Shown here in pieces: positions 46,592-59,700 of a stretch of DNA of 64,000 nucleotides (positions are counted from its first letter, which is position 1; each line of letters begins with the position of its first letter). The stretch lies in NCBI RefSeq assembly GCF_000003815.2, contig NC_049982.1, positions 8,366,542 to 8,430,541 of the forward strand. The letters run 5' to 3'. The translations under genes were made by a program, and so were the position numbers. Source of the DNA: Branchiostoma floridae (taxonomy: Eukaryota; Chordata; Leptocardii; Amphioxiformes; Branchiostomatidae). Below the pieces are notes generated by a model. That model had not been told where the DNA came from. It worked only from the letters and a program-made list of their open reading frames with translations, and ran no database searches.

Positions 46592-49536
46592 TGGGAACAG
46601 AGTCTAGTTTGATCAAGTTTTTTATCAAAAGAATATAGACCCAGTCGTTTAGATAACTTGCTCTCTACTTTAGACAGGTGAGACCAGTGATAAGTGAAAG
46701 GTTCCTTGGAGTGTGTAGGGTATCACACAAAGAACTTTGACCCATTGCTGGAGGTATGCACCCACAAGGTCACTTGTCAAAAGATGTGAATCACAGAAGG
46801 GATGGCCAAAAATTTGTAATTAAAAATTTAAGCTGATCATACTGAAATACACAAGCACATTTTACTTTCATGCTAGAAGTTATGTTTGGTGTTGCTGATT
46901 TTAATTGTTATTTTCTTGTCATTTTGAAGTTGCTACTACTAAGTTACTTAAGGACTTTTGTGCACCAGATTTTGCCTTAAAATATTGAACTCTGTATAAG
47001 AATACTTTTCTCTTTTAAATGCTGATAGACTCATGTTCAGAAAATTTTTCGCAATCTTTGTTGATAGATTACCAGCAAATATTATAGACAGTCCTAGAAT
47101 GAAAAGATTCCAGAATGCTGTTAGGTTGATGCTGCTGTATCTGAGAGCTAGAATTTAGTTTTGAGGTAGGGTAGATATCAACATATTAGTTATTCTGAAT
47201 TGAACACTCATCGGAAACATGTCCAACTTAAAAGGCTGTTAAAGTTAATACTAACAGGTAAAAGTCTAACAGTTTCTTTTTGAGAATGCAGGGCTGTATT
47301 CAGGTTTGATTCCAACCCACTCTTGTTTGGGAGCCCGACTTGTTGATCTTTGTTGTTAGATTGTCCCGTTAAGCTTACAAAAATACATTTTAATCACATG
47401 TCATGAAATTTGGGTTGGATGGCTTTCCCAACAAGCATGTTTCTGTACTGTGGCCAAGGGATGGATCCTAAAGACAGCCCTTTAACAAGTCAATACACAT
47501 GTAGTACATTTTGTGATAGGCAACTGCATATCTGTCAATTGGTTTTATACTGTAAATAGTATCAATGTGTTTAGAATTGCATTAACAATCTAGTGTAGTA
47601 TAGAATGTGGTCACTGAAAATTTGTGTAAATAACATTAGAGAAATTGTTTTCATTCGTCTCCTTACTCCATTATTTTATTATTGAGGACATTATGAGTGA
47701 CATTTGTTTTTCTGGTGTCTGCAATTTTACATTGTGTAACAGATAGTGTGTAACAGATACTAAAACACCTTTTTGAGGTGTAAAATTCTGTCTCTCCACA
47801 TACCTTGCTGCAGACTTCAGGCAATAATCTGAAAAAAATTCCCACTCTACATGTACTATTATAATTTGTATTTTGCACTGCACATTACAGCTGCATTGAA
47901 CTGCAGTATTTGTATCATATTTCCACACTGCTTTCAATCAGTAAAGTCTTTGTACTCCAGACATGAGTGAGTGACCGTTGTCTGCATGTTTCATTGGAAT
48001 GTGTCATGGCTCGAAAAGTTACCTGAAACACAAGCTAATATTCTACTTAGTCTGTAATATGAGGTCTAGCAGTCAGAGTCAGAGGACCAACTTGTCAAAG
48101 GATAGTGATGAACAGGATACCGTCCTTTGTGAGGCAGGCTTTAAAGATACCATGTTATTGTTAACATTAGTTTTTCTCTACCCACTCTTCACTTGTGACT
48201 CTTGCCAATGTAAACCTAACTCAACCCCGCAAAGATTTCCCAGCCTCCAGTACTGTGGCTGGTACGCAAGCTGAACAAATGGAATAGTTTTGTTGCAGAA
48301 GTGGGATACTGTTACTTTTATCCATTAACGTTATAGCTACATAAGGGAGAAATACTTTGAAATTAGTTGAGGAGGTTGAAAATTGCCCTAAGTAATGTTA
48401 CATCAGGAAGTTCGCCGATAACATTGCCATTAGATCTGATCTAAATCACTAGTTGTTGAAATGATACCTCCAAATATTGTACATATTTCTATGGGATTTG
48501 TTCATACATGTTACTCTACTAAAAGACTTCTATTTTTATCTAATATTTACTTTAACTCCCCTAAGATTTTAATGGTTTGAGCCATTCTGAAGAGCTGGTG
48601 ATCTTGTTCCCAGAAAAATTGTATTTTTGTCCTGACATATTTGGTCTTATTTTCAGGATCTTGCTCAATTTATTTGCTTACTCAATGTTATTTGATATTG
48701 TTTGATTAGATAGATATCGTATGTGACAGATATTGTGTCATTGGACCTTCGTCCACTAACAGACCTGGGAACAAGATCACAAAAAGGTCAAAGGTAACGT
48801 TCTTCGTGGCGCCATTTTTGGAGACCGGTAAAAAAACTCCCAGCTGTCAGCAAAAGGTGAGGGAATATTTTCTGGGTTTTCGTTGATTTGTACCACTTAA
48901 GATGGTAATTTACAGATAGGGTTATAAAAGCAGCATCCAAGAACATTACCAAATGTTCAGGTATCATCGGATCGACACCGTTCCGCGAAGCAAGAAAGAA
49001 AGAAAGCACAGAATTCATAAAGTTTCGATTCCGCGGCAGTGGGGAGGGGGGCACTATCAAGTTGTCTACCACGTAGAAATTTTGTTGCAAAAATGGCTGG
49101 GACCACTTGCCAATATCTAGATCAGTCAACATTTGTCTCCATAAAATTCTGGTCAAAATAAGTTGGGAAGAGTCAGAAAAAATATACCATTCCATGAATA
49201 GAATTATTTTAGCAAAACTGTCAAACTCAAAATTCTGACGTGGGATATACCGCACTTATAGCATCACGCAGAGACTCACTATGGAGACACACAATTATCA
49301 AAAATTAGATCCATATAACTTTAATAAATGTTACAAGAGACTTTACAATTGAATTGGTATCGTTTCTGCTTGTGTTCTTATGGGTTTATAGAAAAAGCAG
49401 GGCTGTCCATTAGGTTAGGCTACTCTGCATGGCAACCATTTCTGGGCCTGGGAGTATGGATGGTTGCATGACTTGAAATTTCATTGAGGAAAATCTGTGT
49501 CAATTATCTTCTTTTTTTCTTCATTGCTGTCGTTAG
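46592..49536 (+). other. NFYA 3' UTR and intergenic space
   Basis: About 2.9 kb of AT-rich sequence follows the NFYA stop. ATTAAA at 46819-46824 is a possible weak poly(A) signal; no AATAAA was found near the stop. Its right part (from about 48.8 kb) includes GCGCCATTTTTGGAGACC, which could lie near a start site of the following gene, whose first coding exon opens with an acceptor. No conserved coding sequence was recognised. A long minus-strand open frame at 48788-49255 is listed separately. Confidence 0.5.
48788..49255 (-). other. Unassigned open frame, ~135-155 codons
   Basis: A minus-strand frame is open for 155 codons; the first ATG (MEWYIFSDSSQL) gives about 135 residues. The predicted peptide is hydrophobic and aromatic with one possible membrane stretch (HLVMFLDAAFITLSVNY). 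I recognise no domain, and no flanking splice structure was found. It may be a chance frame in AT-rich DNA or decayed element sequence. Confidence 0.12.
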
Positions 49537-49540
49537 TATC

Positions 49541-52500
49541 ATGGGGAAGAAGACCCAAACACAGACTTCTCCAGTCACCTCTGCAGCTGGTACCTCCCCA
49601 CCCACTATGCCTGGCGCTGGTCGTAACGGTCCAGACATGGCCAATTTGTCTCGGAGTGGACGTGAGAAGCGGCATCCTTCCCCACGTGGGAGAGAACACC
49701 AGAGGAGACAGGAGAGAAACAACGTAACCCAACAAGAACAAAGCACACCCAGGAGAAGAAAAGCATCATCAAGTGTAGTTAAGGAAGAGAGGAGGGGATT
49801 GGCTGAGATGGACACTTCCAATGGTACAGGGTCTGACAGTGCAGCTGGGAGAGCACAGAGGAAAAGGAGGGAGGCAGGATCTGGAGAACATGGTCAAGGG
49901 GACAAAGGTAATGGTATATCCAATACATGTTACATTCAATAATCCAAACAATGACCAGTAATAACAAAAGATATTTAAAAGAGTTTATATCTTGGCCCCA
50001 CTGAATTGTTTTTTCTTTCTTTCTATCAATAATGGCTACACTACCTTGGTGATGTAGTTTTTGTTACGACTTTCAGGTGAGAACAATGGTGCAGTTGAAA
50101 AACGGCATCCTCACAAGACTGGACAGAAAAGCCCAAAGAAGGAAGTAAAAACTGTGCACCAACCAACACCAACATCTCCAGGTGCCCAAGGTCATCACAA
50201 GGGCAAGAAGAGGAAAGCCCCACTTCGCAACGAAGCTAGGCAAAGTGTAAATGATAGCTCTGGACCAAAACCATCACCAAAGAAAAGACGTCACAGCAGA
50301 GAATCAGTACCTGCTTCTGCCGAGGGGCATGCATTGACAGAGGGTGCAAGTAGTTCGTCTAAGAAACCGGACTCAGGTGCTACAGCACAGGACTCTGAAG
50401 CTACCACAAGGAGTAAATTAAAAGAAAAGAAAAAAGGAACAAAAAGACAACAGGAATCTTCTCTTGAAACAGGCACTCATACGGGTAACAGAAGAGCAGA
50501 CAAGGTGACAGATGAGGATAGTGGTGCAGCAGGGAGTAGCTCAAGTGCCAAAGGACAGAAGAGGAAAAAGAAGAGGAAGAAGGAATCAGAACCAAAACTG
50601 AAGACAGAGGGGGCTGGGGCCTCAAGGACAGAAACTGCAGGTACAGTAAACATAAGAAGTACTCCAAATTCCCTTCAAATTGTATAGGTAAACATTTACA
50701 TCTAATCTTGTAAGATACTATAATGTTAGTTTGTTTCATCAAAAAGTAATACAAGTAGTACATGTGATGTCACTGTGATGCACTGGCAGGCAGAAAGCAG
50801 GTGGAAGACAAAAGATTAATTTACATATTGATATGCTAATCAAAATTAGATATCAACTAGTTATATAATCTGCTGTCCTGTTAAGCACCAGTCATAGAAT
50901 ACCCTGGATGTAAACAAAAACAGTAATCACTTTTATTACATACATGAGTATTGCATCTTCTCTTCCTCAGAGGCTGAGGCTGAGAAGTGTGCCATCTGTC
51001 TGGAGGAGCTGACAGACCAGCGTGTGGGGACTCCTGCCTGCTGTCGGCACTCCTACTGTCTGGACTGTATACAGACATGGGCACAGGTAAGCACTTATGG
51101 CTCTCTTTTTTCATTGTCTTAGGGGATCTGTTTGGGTATAGGATGCACGTGACAGAATAGATTTATCAATATTCATAAGGTTTTATGTAGCATTTGCCAC
51201 AACAAAGCAGCAGTTTTGTTTTGTATAAGACAAGGATTGTAAGGATAAGATAGGTGACATGAAGTAAGAAATAGTGACTAATGCATCATGACTGAAATAC
51301 AATGTACTTTTTCTACTTGGATTTAGCTGATGATAATGATAGCTTGAATGTTTCCTGCTCTGTATGGTAATGATCCCAGAGAGACTTGTTTCTTCCTGTA
51401 ATGCGTCTTCTTATTCTTATTCCCCAGAGGAAAAATAAATGCCCGGTTGACAACAAAACGTTCCATGAGATTGTTGCCCGAGAGAAACTGGGAGGTGCCG
51501 TCACCAACAGGGTAGGTAGTCTGTCCTCACTTCTTGTAGCTTTTGAGAACTAAACTGCAGCCCAAAACTGCTGGGATAGCTGGAATGTATCTCAAAAAAT
51601 AGATGTTGGGTGTGATTGATTTTCTAGTTACCTCTACCAAGAAAGTTCAGGTTTCATAATTGTCTTTTTGTGTGCTTTTTATTGTTTTTCAAGTAAATAA
51701 TTTGAATTATGTAATGATTTAGCATACAAGAAGTGATACAAAACATACACTGTCTGTATGTTTGTGCACTGGATTAGATAATTTTGTCCTGTGTCGTCAT
51801 CAGTACCTATTCATCATAATTGCCCTCTGACCCCACAGATAGCAGTTCCTGACAGGAACGAGGTCCATGCTGAAGACGAGGATGACCTGTTCACCATCAA
51901 CATCGACGGGGAGGAGGTGAACATCCTGGAACAGCTGAACGGGTACTTCCTGAGGAACCAGCAGGGGTGGGATGATGATGATGATGATGATGGCTGGGTG
52001 ACATTTGATGAAGATAGTGATGACAGTGACAATGATGAGGTATGTATATACTGACATGTACATAAAAGTGACATTTATCATCCCATATTACAGTACTAGT
52101 ATCTGCATCTGCTGCAGCCGCATCACACGTTGCATACAGTTGCCCCTGTGAGACTTAGTGCTCCAATAGATGAGAGGGTGGAGAAGGAATTGCACACCCC
52201 TCCTTCACCATTAAAGTCATGTGCAGGTCCGGCAAAGAGGCAAATGCCTGTATGCCTGCTCATCTGTCGAATCGACAGGAGAATCCAAAAAAAAAAAAGT
52301 ATTGTATGTACATTAAGTGTGTATATACAACAAGGTGTATTCCGTATCACCCAAGGTACCAGCCCAAACGCGGGAAGGATTGCCTGAAGGCCGGAGGGTG
52401 ATCCGACCCGCGGGAGGGCTGGGACCGAGGGTGATGTGGAATACACCGTGTTGTATTTTATTTATGTCATACCCACCTGAGAAACCCATGTTTTTATACG

Positions 52501-54109
52501 AAATGCGCCAGAAGTTGAACAGATTTGGTGCCTTTGAACAAAAGGTGTTACAACCGCAATGTTCCAACGTCCGAATCAGGTCTTCGAATTGCCAACCGTG
52601 GCGCACTCGGCCCGCTCGAAATGGTTCGATTTACTCGAAGGAAGCCTGTATGATACAAACTTCGAGCCTGTGTGATACGGAAAGTTATCACACGTATCGA
52701 ACGTTTTCGCGTCACAGGTATGACATAGGTACAAACTAAGCTACATTGTTTGATCATGTTTTACAAAAAAGCCTTGAGCCTGGGTACCATGCTGGTTTAA
52801 TGTATGCTTGCAACTGGTGGGTGCTGAGACTAGTTGAGCCAACTTGCACACAAACAAGTATGGTACCAAGGCTACAAAGTTGCAAGATGTATATATCAAA
52901 GAACTAGGTTAAGGAGGCCAGATCATCATCAAGGACATTCTTTTAGAGATATTCCATGATAACCTCAGAACAGCAACAACTGGGGCTGATCTAGTGCTGA
53001 GACATGAGATATTGCCGCTGCAGCCACAGATTCCATGATCAATAACAGTGTAACACATGTTGTCAGATGAAGGGTTGGAGAGAGTCCAAACAGAAGAGTG
53101 CCTGGCTCCCCCAGTTTCGGTTCAATTACCATCTACCTTGCATGAAGCATCCACAGTTTCTGGTTGTGTCTTCTATATACTAGTAAATAGCTGGAAAGTC
53201 AGGAATAATTTCCTTTCCTTGTATCTGTTGTGTCAGGATGAATATGACAGCGATGAGGATTCCTACACAGATGGGGATGACAGCAGTGAGGAGGAGGATG
53301 ACACCAGTGACCCTGAAGCTGGCAGCTTGAATGGATCTGAGGGTGTAAGCATGATTTCGTTGTCTTGTCACAGTTTGATTTCTACACTGCCACACTTGTT
53401 TTTAAACCCAAAAGGGGAGTGTAGACCTTCAAGTTTTTTATGCATGTCCAAGCTTCATGTCCAATCTGCTGCCTTCTTCACAAGAATGCAGGACAGTGGA
53501 GAGTTGGCAGCACTCATTTTTGTCTTTGATCAAACTTTAAAACTCTTTACAACATTAACTAACAACACAGATGAACTCTTGGTATGTGGTGACTGGTAAC
53601 ATCAATTAATGTTTTAAAAAAGACCACCATTGTCTGTTTTTCAGGACTGGGAGACCTTTTATGCTGACCAGTCTGACTACTATGATGACAGCGATGACGG
53701 TAGTGATGGTGGAGGTAGTCCTGATGAGGCTGATAGTGGCAGTGATGACTACAGTGATAGTCATGACGACAGTGGTGAGGATGGTAATGAGGATGACAAC
53801 TTCTATAGTGGTCATAATGATGATTATGGACCAGAGGCCGACAGCAGCGATGGTAGTTCTCACACTGACCAGGATGGCTCTGAGGAAGGTTCAGGTTATG
53901 ATGACCAAAGTGGATATGATGAAAACGGGGATAATTACGATGATGGCTACAACAATGAATACGGTAATGACGGTTATGATGGCTATGGTTATGATGGATA
54001 CAATGAAGATACCTATGATGATGGTTATGACAATGGGTATGGTGATGATTACAATGATAGCAATGACCAGAGTTCTGATGCAGACAGTGATACCGGTAGC
54101 GACTGGTGA
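49541..54109 (+). CDS. RING-finger protein with acidic repetitive tail (PHRF1/SCAF11-type RING), 7 exons
   Basis: Seven exons give 634 aa: 49537-49907 (ATG 49541, after acceptor TTAG), 50077-50640, 50971-51086, 51428-51511, 51839-52039, 53237-53344, 53645-54109. Exons 1-2 are disordered, Lys/Arg/Ser-rich, with nuclear-localisation-like KGKKRKAP and KRKKKRKKE. Exons 3-4 encode the RING: CAIC, ACCRHSYC, LDC and KCPVD, a C3HC3D ligand set as in PHRF1 and SCAF11. The tail NKTFHEIVAREKLGG...IAV also resembles the region after the PHRF1 RING. No PHD finger or SRI domain is seen. Exons 5-7 are extremely Asp/Glu/Ser/Tyr/Gly-rich (a run of seven Asp, then YDGYGYDGY-like repeats), ending GSDW*. A nuclear E3 ubiquitin ligase is the inferred role. 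A divergent paralog lies on the opposite strand at 56793-60998. The gene has no vertebrate name I can assign. Confidence 0.82.
52325..52735. repeat. Nested foldback element in RING gene intron 5
   Basis: TACAACAAGGTGTATTCC (52326) pairs with GGAATACACCGTGTTGTA (ending about 52456). Inside, GGTACCAGCCC pairs with GGGCTGGGACC, a GC-rich stem unlike its AT-rich surroundings. A second inverted pair, TATGTCATACC (about 52464) and GGTATGACATA (ending about 52728), follows. This is probably a mobile element with complex termini; the family is not recognised. Confidence 0.55.
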
Positions 54110-56792
54110 TGCCGATGTTGACATCCTGCCAACTGACAACATTTTCCTCTGATTTCCTGAATAGATGGGAAACTATACAACCATTGATCTCCAGCTACTG
54201 TTGGTTGTTTTTCTTCATCTTTTCTGGAACAGTCATTGTAAAAAGCTTCATGAGTGCATCATAGAATTTTGTTGGCAAAATTGAATGGTTGCAAAGTACA
54301 GTGTATCTCACATTTTCTGTGTACATGAGCTTGGTGATTCAGTCGAGGTTATGAAAGTAAAACTAGAAGATTGTTTGTTTCTAAACTCAGAAGATATAGA
54401 AATGTATATTGCTTTAAGTTTATGAGCATGTTACCAACGTTAGTGCTATTACAACTATGTTCCATAAAACTTGTCCATCTGTCAGCATTCTTTCATGCAA
54501 TGGATTGAAATGTTCTATGATTGATTCATATCTTTGTCTGGTCAGCTATTTGCTCTCATGTTTACAAAGTGACAGGAAAGAAAATGTCATACCATTACAA
54601 TGACTTCTCAATATAAGTTGCACTCTTATTACAACAAAAGTTAAACTTTTATGCAAAAACAAAATAAAGTTGTTAAAGTTGCAAAATTGCTCTTGATGAT
54701 TGACCTTGAATCTTTTTCATATTACCCTGACAGGATAATGGTTTTCATTGTAACAACATGTACTTGTATATTATATTGTCACCACACAGGTGCTTACAGT
54801 ATGTTGTACAGTACAGGCACTTAGGCCTTGGGGTTACAGTTTTATACTTGTGTGTGATCAAACCAGTCATCTTCTCCCACCTGTTTATATCCCAAGTATT
54901 AAAATGTAACATGTAGAAATACCTGCTGTTAGCTTTGGAACAAACACTAATATCAAAAAGTAACAAGACACAATCACCGAACATCAGATCATACTTTTTA
55001 ATGCAACAAAACTGGATAATTGTACATATTGTAATCCCGTGAACAGTTTCGTGTAGCATTGATAACATTGCGATAGTTTTACTGTATAAGTCGGCGCAGT
55101 TCAGTTTTTACTGCAAAGCAGATGTTTTTATCAATAATAAACCAATTACTACATAAACCAATTACTACATAATGTATACATGTTTGCTGTAAACTTTCCA
55201 TTGCTCAGACTACAGCTGTTGTTTGTTAAATTTAATAATACACATGTACTACAGTTCAGTGTTACCAAGAGATACGATCCTGTAGGATAATAGAGAAACC
55301 AGGAGGGATTGGTTGTGTCTTATGAAGGCAATTTAATGGTACAAATTAATTTCCAGCACAAATGTTCATATTTCACTCAGTCTTTTATGTTACTTTTTTT
55401 CTCAACTTCTTTTCCTTTTAGTATATTGTCCCTTCAGCACTTTATTTATTTTCACAACACAATTCAGGTATATTTTTCTGTCAACTATATTCTTTGCTTC
55501 TCTACATATAATAATATATCCAGAACATTTGAATGCTCCACAAAAGGTTCCAACATAAACTAACATCTTTTATATCATCTCACAGGCTGTCCTTACTTAT
55601 ATTCTGCAAAATAACATGAACAGTGTCAGTTTCTACTTTTCATCCAACAACTGGAACATTCTTACTTAATATTTGGCAAGTTCTGTTCTGTTTAACAAAC
55701 TTGTGGTGCCCTTTCAACACTCCACACTAGATCTGGATCTCAAACTCTAGTGCCAAGTCAACATTAACTAATTGATAAATAATATGACAAAAAAAAGTAA
55801 ATACACATTCATTCACTCTAGTTTCAATATACATGTGTACTTTTTTGGCATATTAACTTGTAAAGAGGGAAGTCCCCTCTTATCTAGCATCTATGCACAT
55901 TAGAGTAAGAATTTGGCACTTTCAACATAGCCCTTTACTAGTGAAAACATATTTTTCACATCAAGCTGAACCATCTTTCCACCATCACTGCATGATCAAT
56001 CCAGGCACACCATATTGTGGGAGTCATGTCAGAACAGAAGACTACATCAAGGAGCTTTTATAGAAGCTACTTAGTTACATGGAAGGGCTGCTAGACAAGT
56101 CACAATGAGAGTGCAGGGTCAGAAAACAATGGAACTACTGAGATGTACATGTCTCAACATACATGTGATAATACATTGTACTGGCATTTTAAATGCATTA
56201 TCTGCAAACCATTTTTCTCTGTTGGAAATCTACAACTCACCTAAACATTACTTTTGTCTTAAACAAAATAGCATATATCTGATTCAGTACTGGCATATTG
56301 CCACAAACTCAGACTTCCATTTGCAAGAAAAACATTATCTAATAGCACGTACATATATATAGACTATATCGACATTTCTTGAAATACATTTGAAATCTGG
56401 ATTACTGGATCACTATTTTTAACAAATTATTTGTCATTACCTTAATATTTTTCAAATGATTAGGAGAGTATTTCAACCGACAGGGTTCAGTTTTACACAA
56501 CGGGTTATAGGCCTAAGGTTTCATCTCAGTTAAATTAGACCACCAATTCTGACTCATAACTTGAAAAGTCGTGTGTTGGTATAAGTCAATCTTGATCAAA
56601 GCTGAAATTATATTTCCAACACAAAAACCAGAAAATTTGGGCAATTTTTGTGTTGGTAGTTACAATTTAACTTTGATCTAGAATCATGTTAACATGTAAA
56701 GAACCAAGAACCCATGTACTAGAGCATATAATGTCAACAAGAACTGATGTATTCCAGCTTCCTTGTTTTCCTCACAACATAGTTCACTGTGC
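54110..56792. other. Convergent 3' UTRs of the two RING genes
   Basis: This 2.7-kb interval separates the stop codons of the tail-to-tail RING genes. AATAAA at 54663-54668 is a good poly(A) signal for the plus-strand gene, about 555 bases after its stop. No clear minus-strand AATAAA was seen near 56793; TTTATTTATT at about 55441 (AATAAA on minus) is a distant candidate. The sequence is AT-rich and nothing coding was recognised. Confidence 0.55.
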
Positions 56793-59700
56793 CTAGTTTT
56801 CATCAGAACTACTTGAATCACTCCACCAACGGGGCCATTGCCAATGCGCCTGCTGGTGGTAACCACTTCCATAGTCATAGCCATTCCAGATCTGTGACTG
56901 TTGATAGGCCCACATATCGTAACGACGGGCCCAATCTGGCTGTGCATCACCCGACTGCCTCTGTCCATTGGACCAATGTGCAGAGCCAGCACCCCAGTGT
57001 GCAAAGTGGGCGCCCTGGTAAGGATGTGCGATACGTGACCTTTCATCATCATAATCCCAACTATCTTCCCCATCATCCTGCTCTTCTTGCTCATCGTCCC
57101 AATTCCCTTCCTCAGCACCCCAGTCCCCATGGTAATCATCCCTACTTCCATGCCCATCATCCCAATCTTCTTGGTGGGAGTTATCCCACTCTTCTGGTGC
57201 ACGTGTGAAATCGCAGCCTACTACCCAATCCCCCTGGTCAGAGTCGGAATTCCCTTCCTCAGTACCCCAGTCCCCATGGTAATCATCCCCACTTCCATGC
57301 CCATCATTCCTATCTTCCTGGTGGGAGTTATCCCTCTCTTCTGGTGCACGTCTGTAACGGCAGGCTATTACCCAATCCCCCTGATCAGAGTGTTCAGAGC
57401 CACCATTTACATTGGTGTCCCGACGTTCTGAGTCACTACTTATTGGGATAACAGTGCTATCATCATCATCATCAGATGGGTAATCGTCAAAAGCAGGCGG
57501 TGGCTCAATAGAGGGCATATCATACCAACCACGCTGGTCATCCCGCCAATTCTCTGGATCATCATATGTATCATCCTCAAATATAGAGGCAAATGTGGGC
57601 AGATATTCTTCATCATCCGGAAGACTAGAACTGTCATCCCAACCCCTTTCATCATAACCCCAGTTCCCTGGACCAGCGTAACCTCTCTGATCATTGTTGT
57701 GATCCATCTGACCCCTGGCGTCACTTCTGTTCTCTGTTACCGGTAACAGACTGTTAGGCTGGTTGCCGGCCGGTACTACTCCGTTTCTATTGTTCTGGTT
57801 CTGATGGTGAAGACAACGGGGGGAAGGTAAATCAATACATAGACATTAGAGCACTTTTGAGGGGATGGTTTTACATTGAAAGTTTTTACAAGCATGAAAT
57901 TCAAGCTGTCTTGATCATATCACCATGCAATCCTTCAGTCATTCTCTTCCAACACAAAGGATGTAAGTCACCACCTTTCAGTCATCTCTATGTTTTGCTG
58001 GAGAGAGTTTAACTTGGTTGACATGATAATGATACATTTTTAAGTACAGAGTACAAGCCCTCTAAAACACAAGTCTTTTATATCTTTGAACTAATCATCC
58101 ATGTCTGGTGACACTTGTTCCTGCTAGGTACAATATATTATGTCAGTAATAGTAATACTGGTGACTTAGGTCAGTAGGACTTGTGAACATACCACACTTG
58201 ACCATGAACAATACAGTACAATAGTACTGGGTAACATAGTAGAAATACAGGGAACAGGAAATGTGATAGAATGACAAAACCAATCTAACAGAGGGTCTGT
58301 TATTGGATAACAACTTCAGTAACAGGTGCAGTGATTGGCTAATAAAATAAATTTCTTGAATGGCTTACACAGTGCTGAACATGAACTTAATACTCAAATA
58401 CTGCAATAAACTTCTGAGGTTAATAACAGGGACATCTTTACATTAAATTACATAAAACATTAATAAGTAATGTGTTAAATAAGTGGGCATCATTGGCATC
58501 AATAACAAAGGTGATGGGTTAGGACTGACAGGTATGACAAGTATGTAGCACCAAACACTAAATCTGATACATCCGTGCAGTGCCAGTGAGGTGATCTTCT
58601 TCACTATTTCAGAGGTGTGATGATCAACAGATGTGGAGATGTTATTGACACAACATTTGCCCCGCTCCAGTTAAGTGCATGTTTAGTACCAGCGTCACTT
58701 TACCACAGGGCAGTTACCTCAACCACTGGCATCTGGTCCTTCCCATCTAGGCCACACAGTACAAGTGTCTGGAACTGTTTGTTGTCGATTGGGCAGGTGT
58801 TCCTCCTCTGTGGAAAACATCACGACAGAACAACATGAGACACAGGCAAGCAACAAATCAAACCTGTCCTGCACCATCATCAAAGTTTGTACAGGCATTC
58901 CTGACTTTCTACAGCACTAGAAGAACAGTACTGTTTGATGTTTTATTGGGATCTTATTAGGTTATTTTTGGTATTACCAAAAAATAACCTAACAAGATCC
59001 CAAGGACACTTCAAGGTGTGACCCAAAGGCCACTCCAAGGAAGGGTTACAAACAATGTAGGACTGCCTAGTCAGAAATATCACAGCTCACTAAGTGTGAG
59101 GACTACCTGACCCAACAGAAGCTGCAGTTAGGAAGGCTGCTAAGGTAAAATCAGGAAGAGTACCATACTCTTTTCAATTGTTTGAAAATAGTGAAATCTG
59201 TGTGTGGAAGAACCTTTGCTATCAAGTGAAAATGAGCACATAATCACATGTATGAGCATCACTTGCATAACTTCCCAATTAGTTCCAAAAATTAAAGTCT
59301 ATATTTACAAGGGAAAACTCAAGAAAACGCTGCTTTTTTTTTTTTATTGTTGCTCAGTGGTTGTGTGTACCTGTTGCCAGGTCTGCAGACATCCCAGACA
59401 GAAGACATGGCGGCAGACGTCAGGGTGTGCTAGCTGCTGGGTCGTCAGCTCAGACAGACAGATGGGACAACAGTCAGGCTCCGCTGCTGGGAAATAAACA
59501 CATGGAAACATTAAAGTAATCCAACTGTTTGTATATAATGCATACTGATGATATGTTCAGATGGCTTTGATGTATCCTTCAGTTCAGAAATGGAGAAGTT
59601 ATGACAGACTACTACACACAATAAAAAAAATCTTATTGAAACTGACTTGTGAAAGACTCTCAGCATCTTGGCAACGAAAAAAATAAAGTTCAAGATGGTA

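Noticed and set aside
49541-54109. Orthology of the plus-strand RING gene to PHRF1
   Set aside because: The RING is similar, but no PHD finger or C-terminal SRI domain could be found in any exon or intron frame, so the symbol was not assigned.
53661-54152. Long Met/Thr/Val-rich open frame overlapping the last exon of the plus-strand RING gene
   Set aside because: It is a +1-shifted reading of a GAT-rich repeat. Phase from the upstream exons fixes the Asp/Tyr frame, and the shifted frames on both strands are low-complexity shadows.
56684-57208. Long open frames on both strands opposite or shifted from the RING gene tail exon
   Set aside because: These are shadows of the repetitive GAT/TGG-rich coding exon, which has a clear splice-joined frame.
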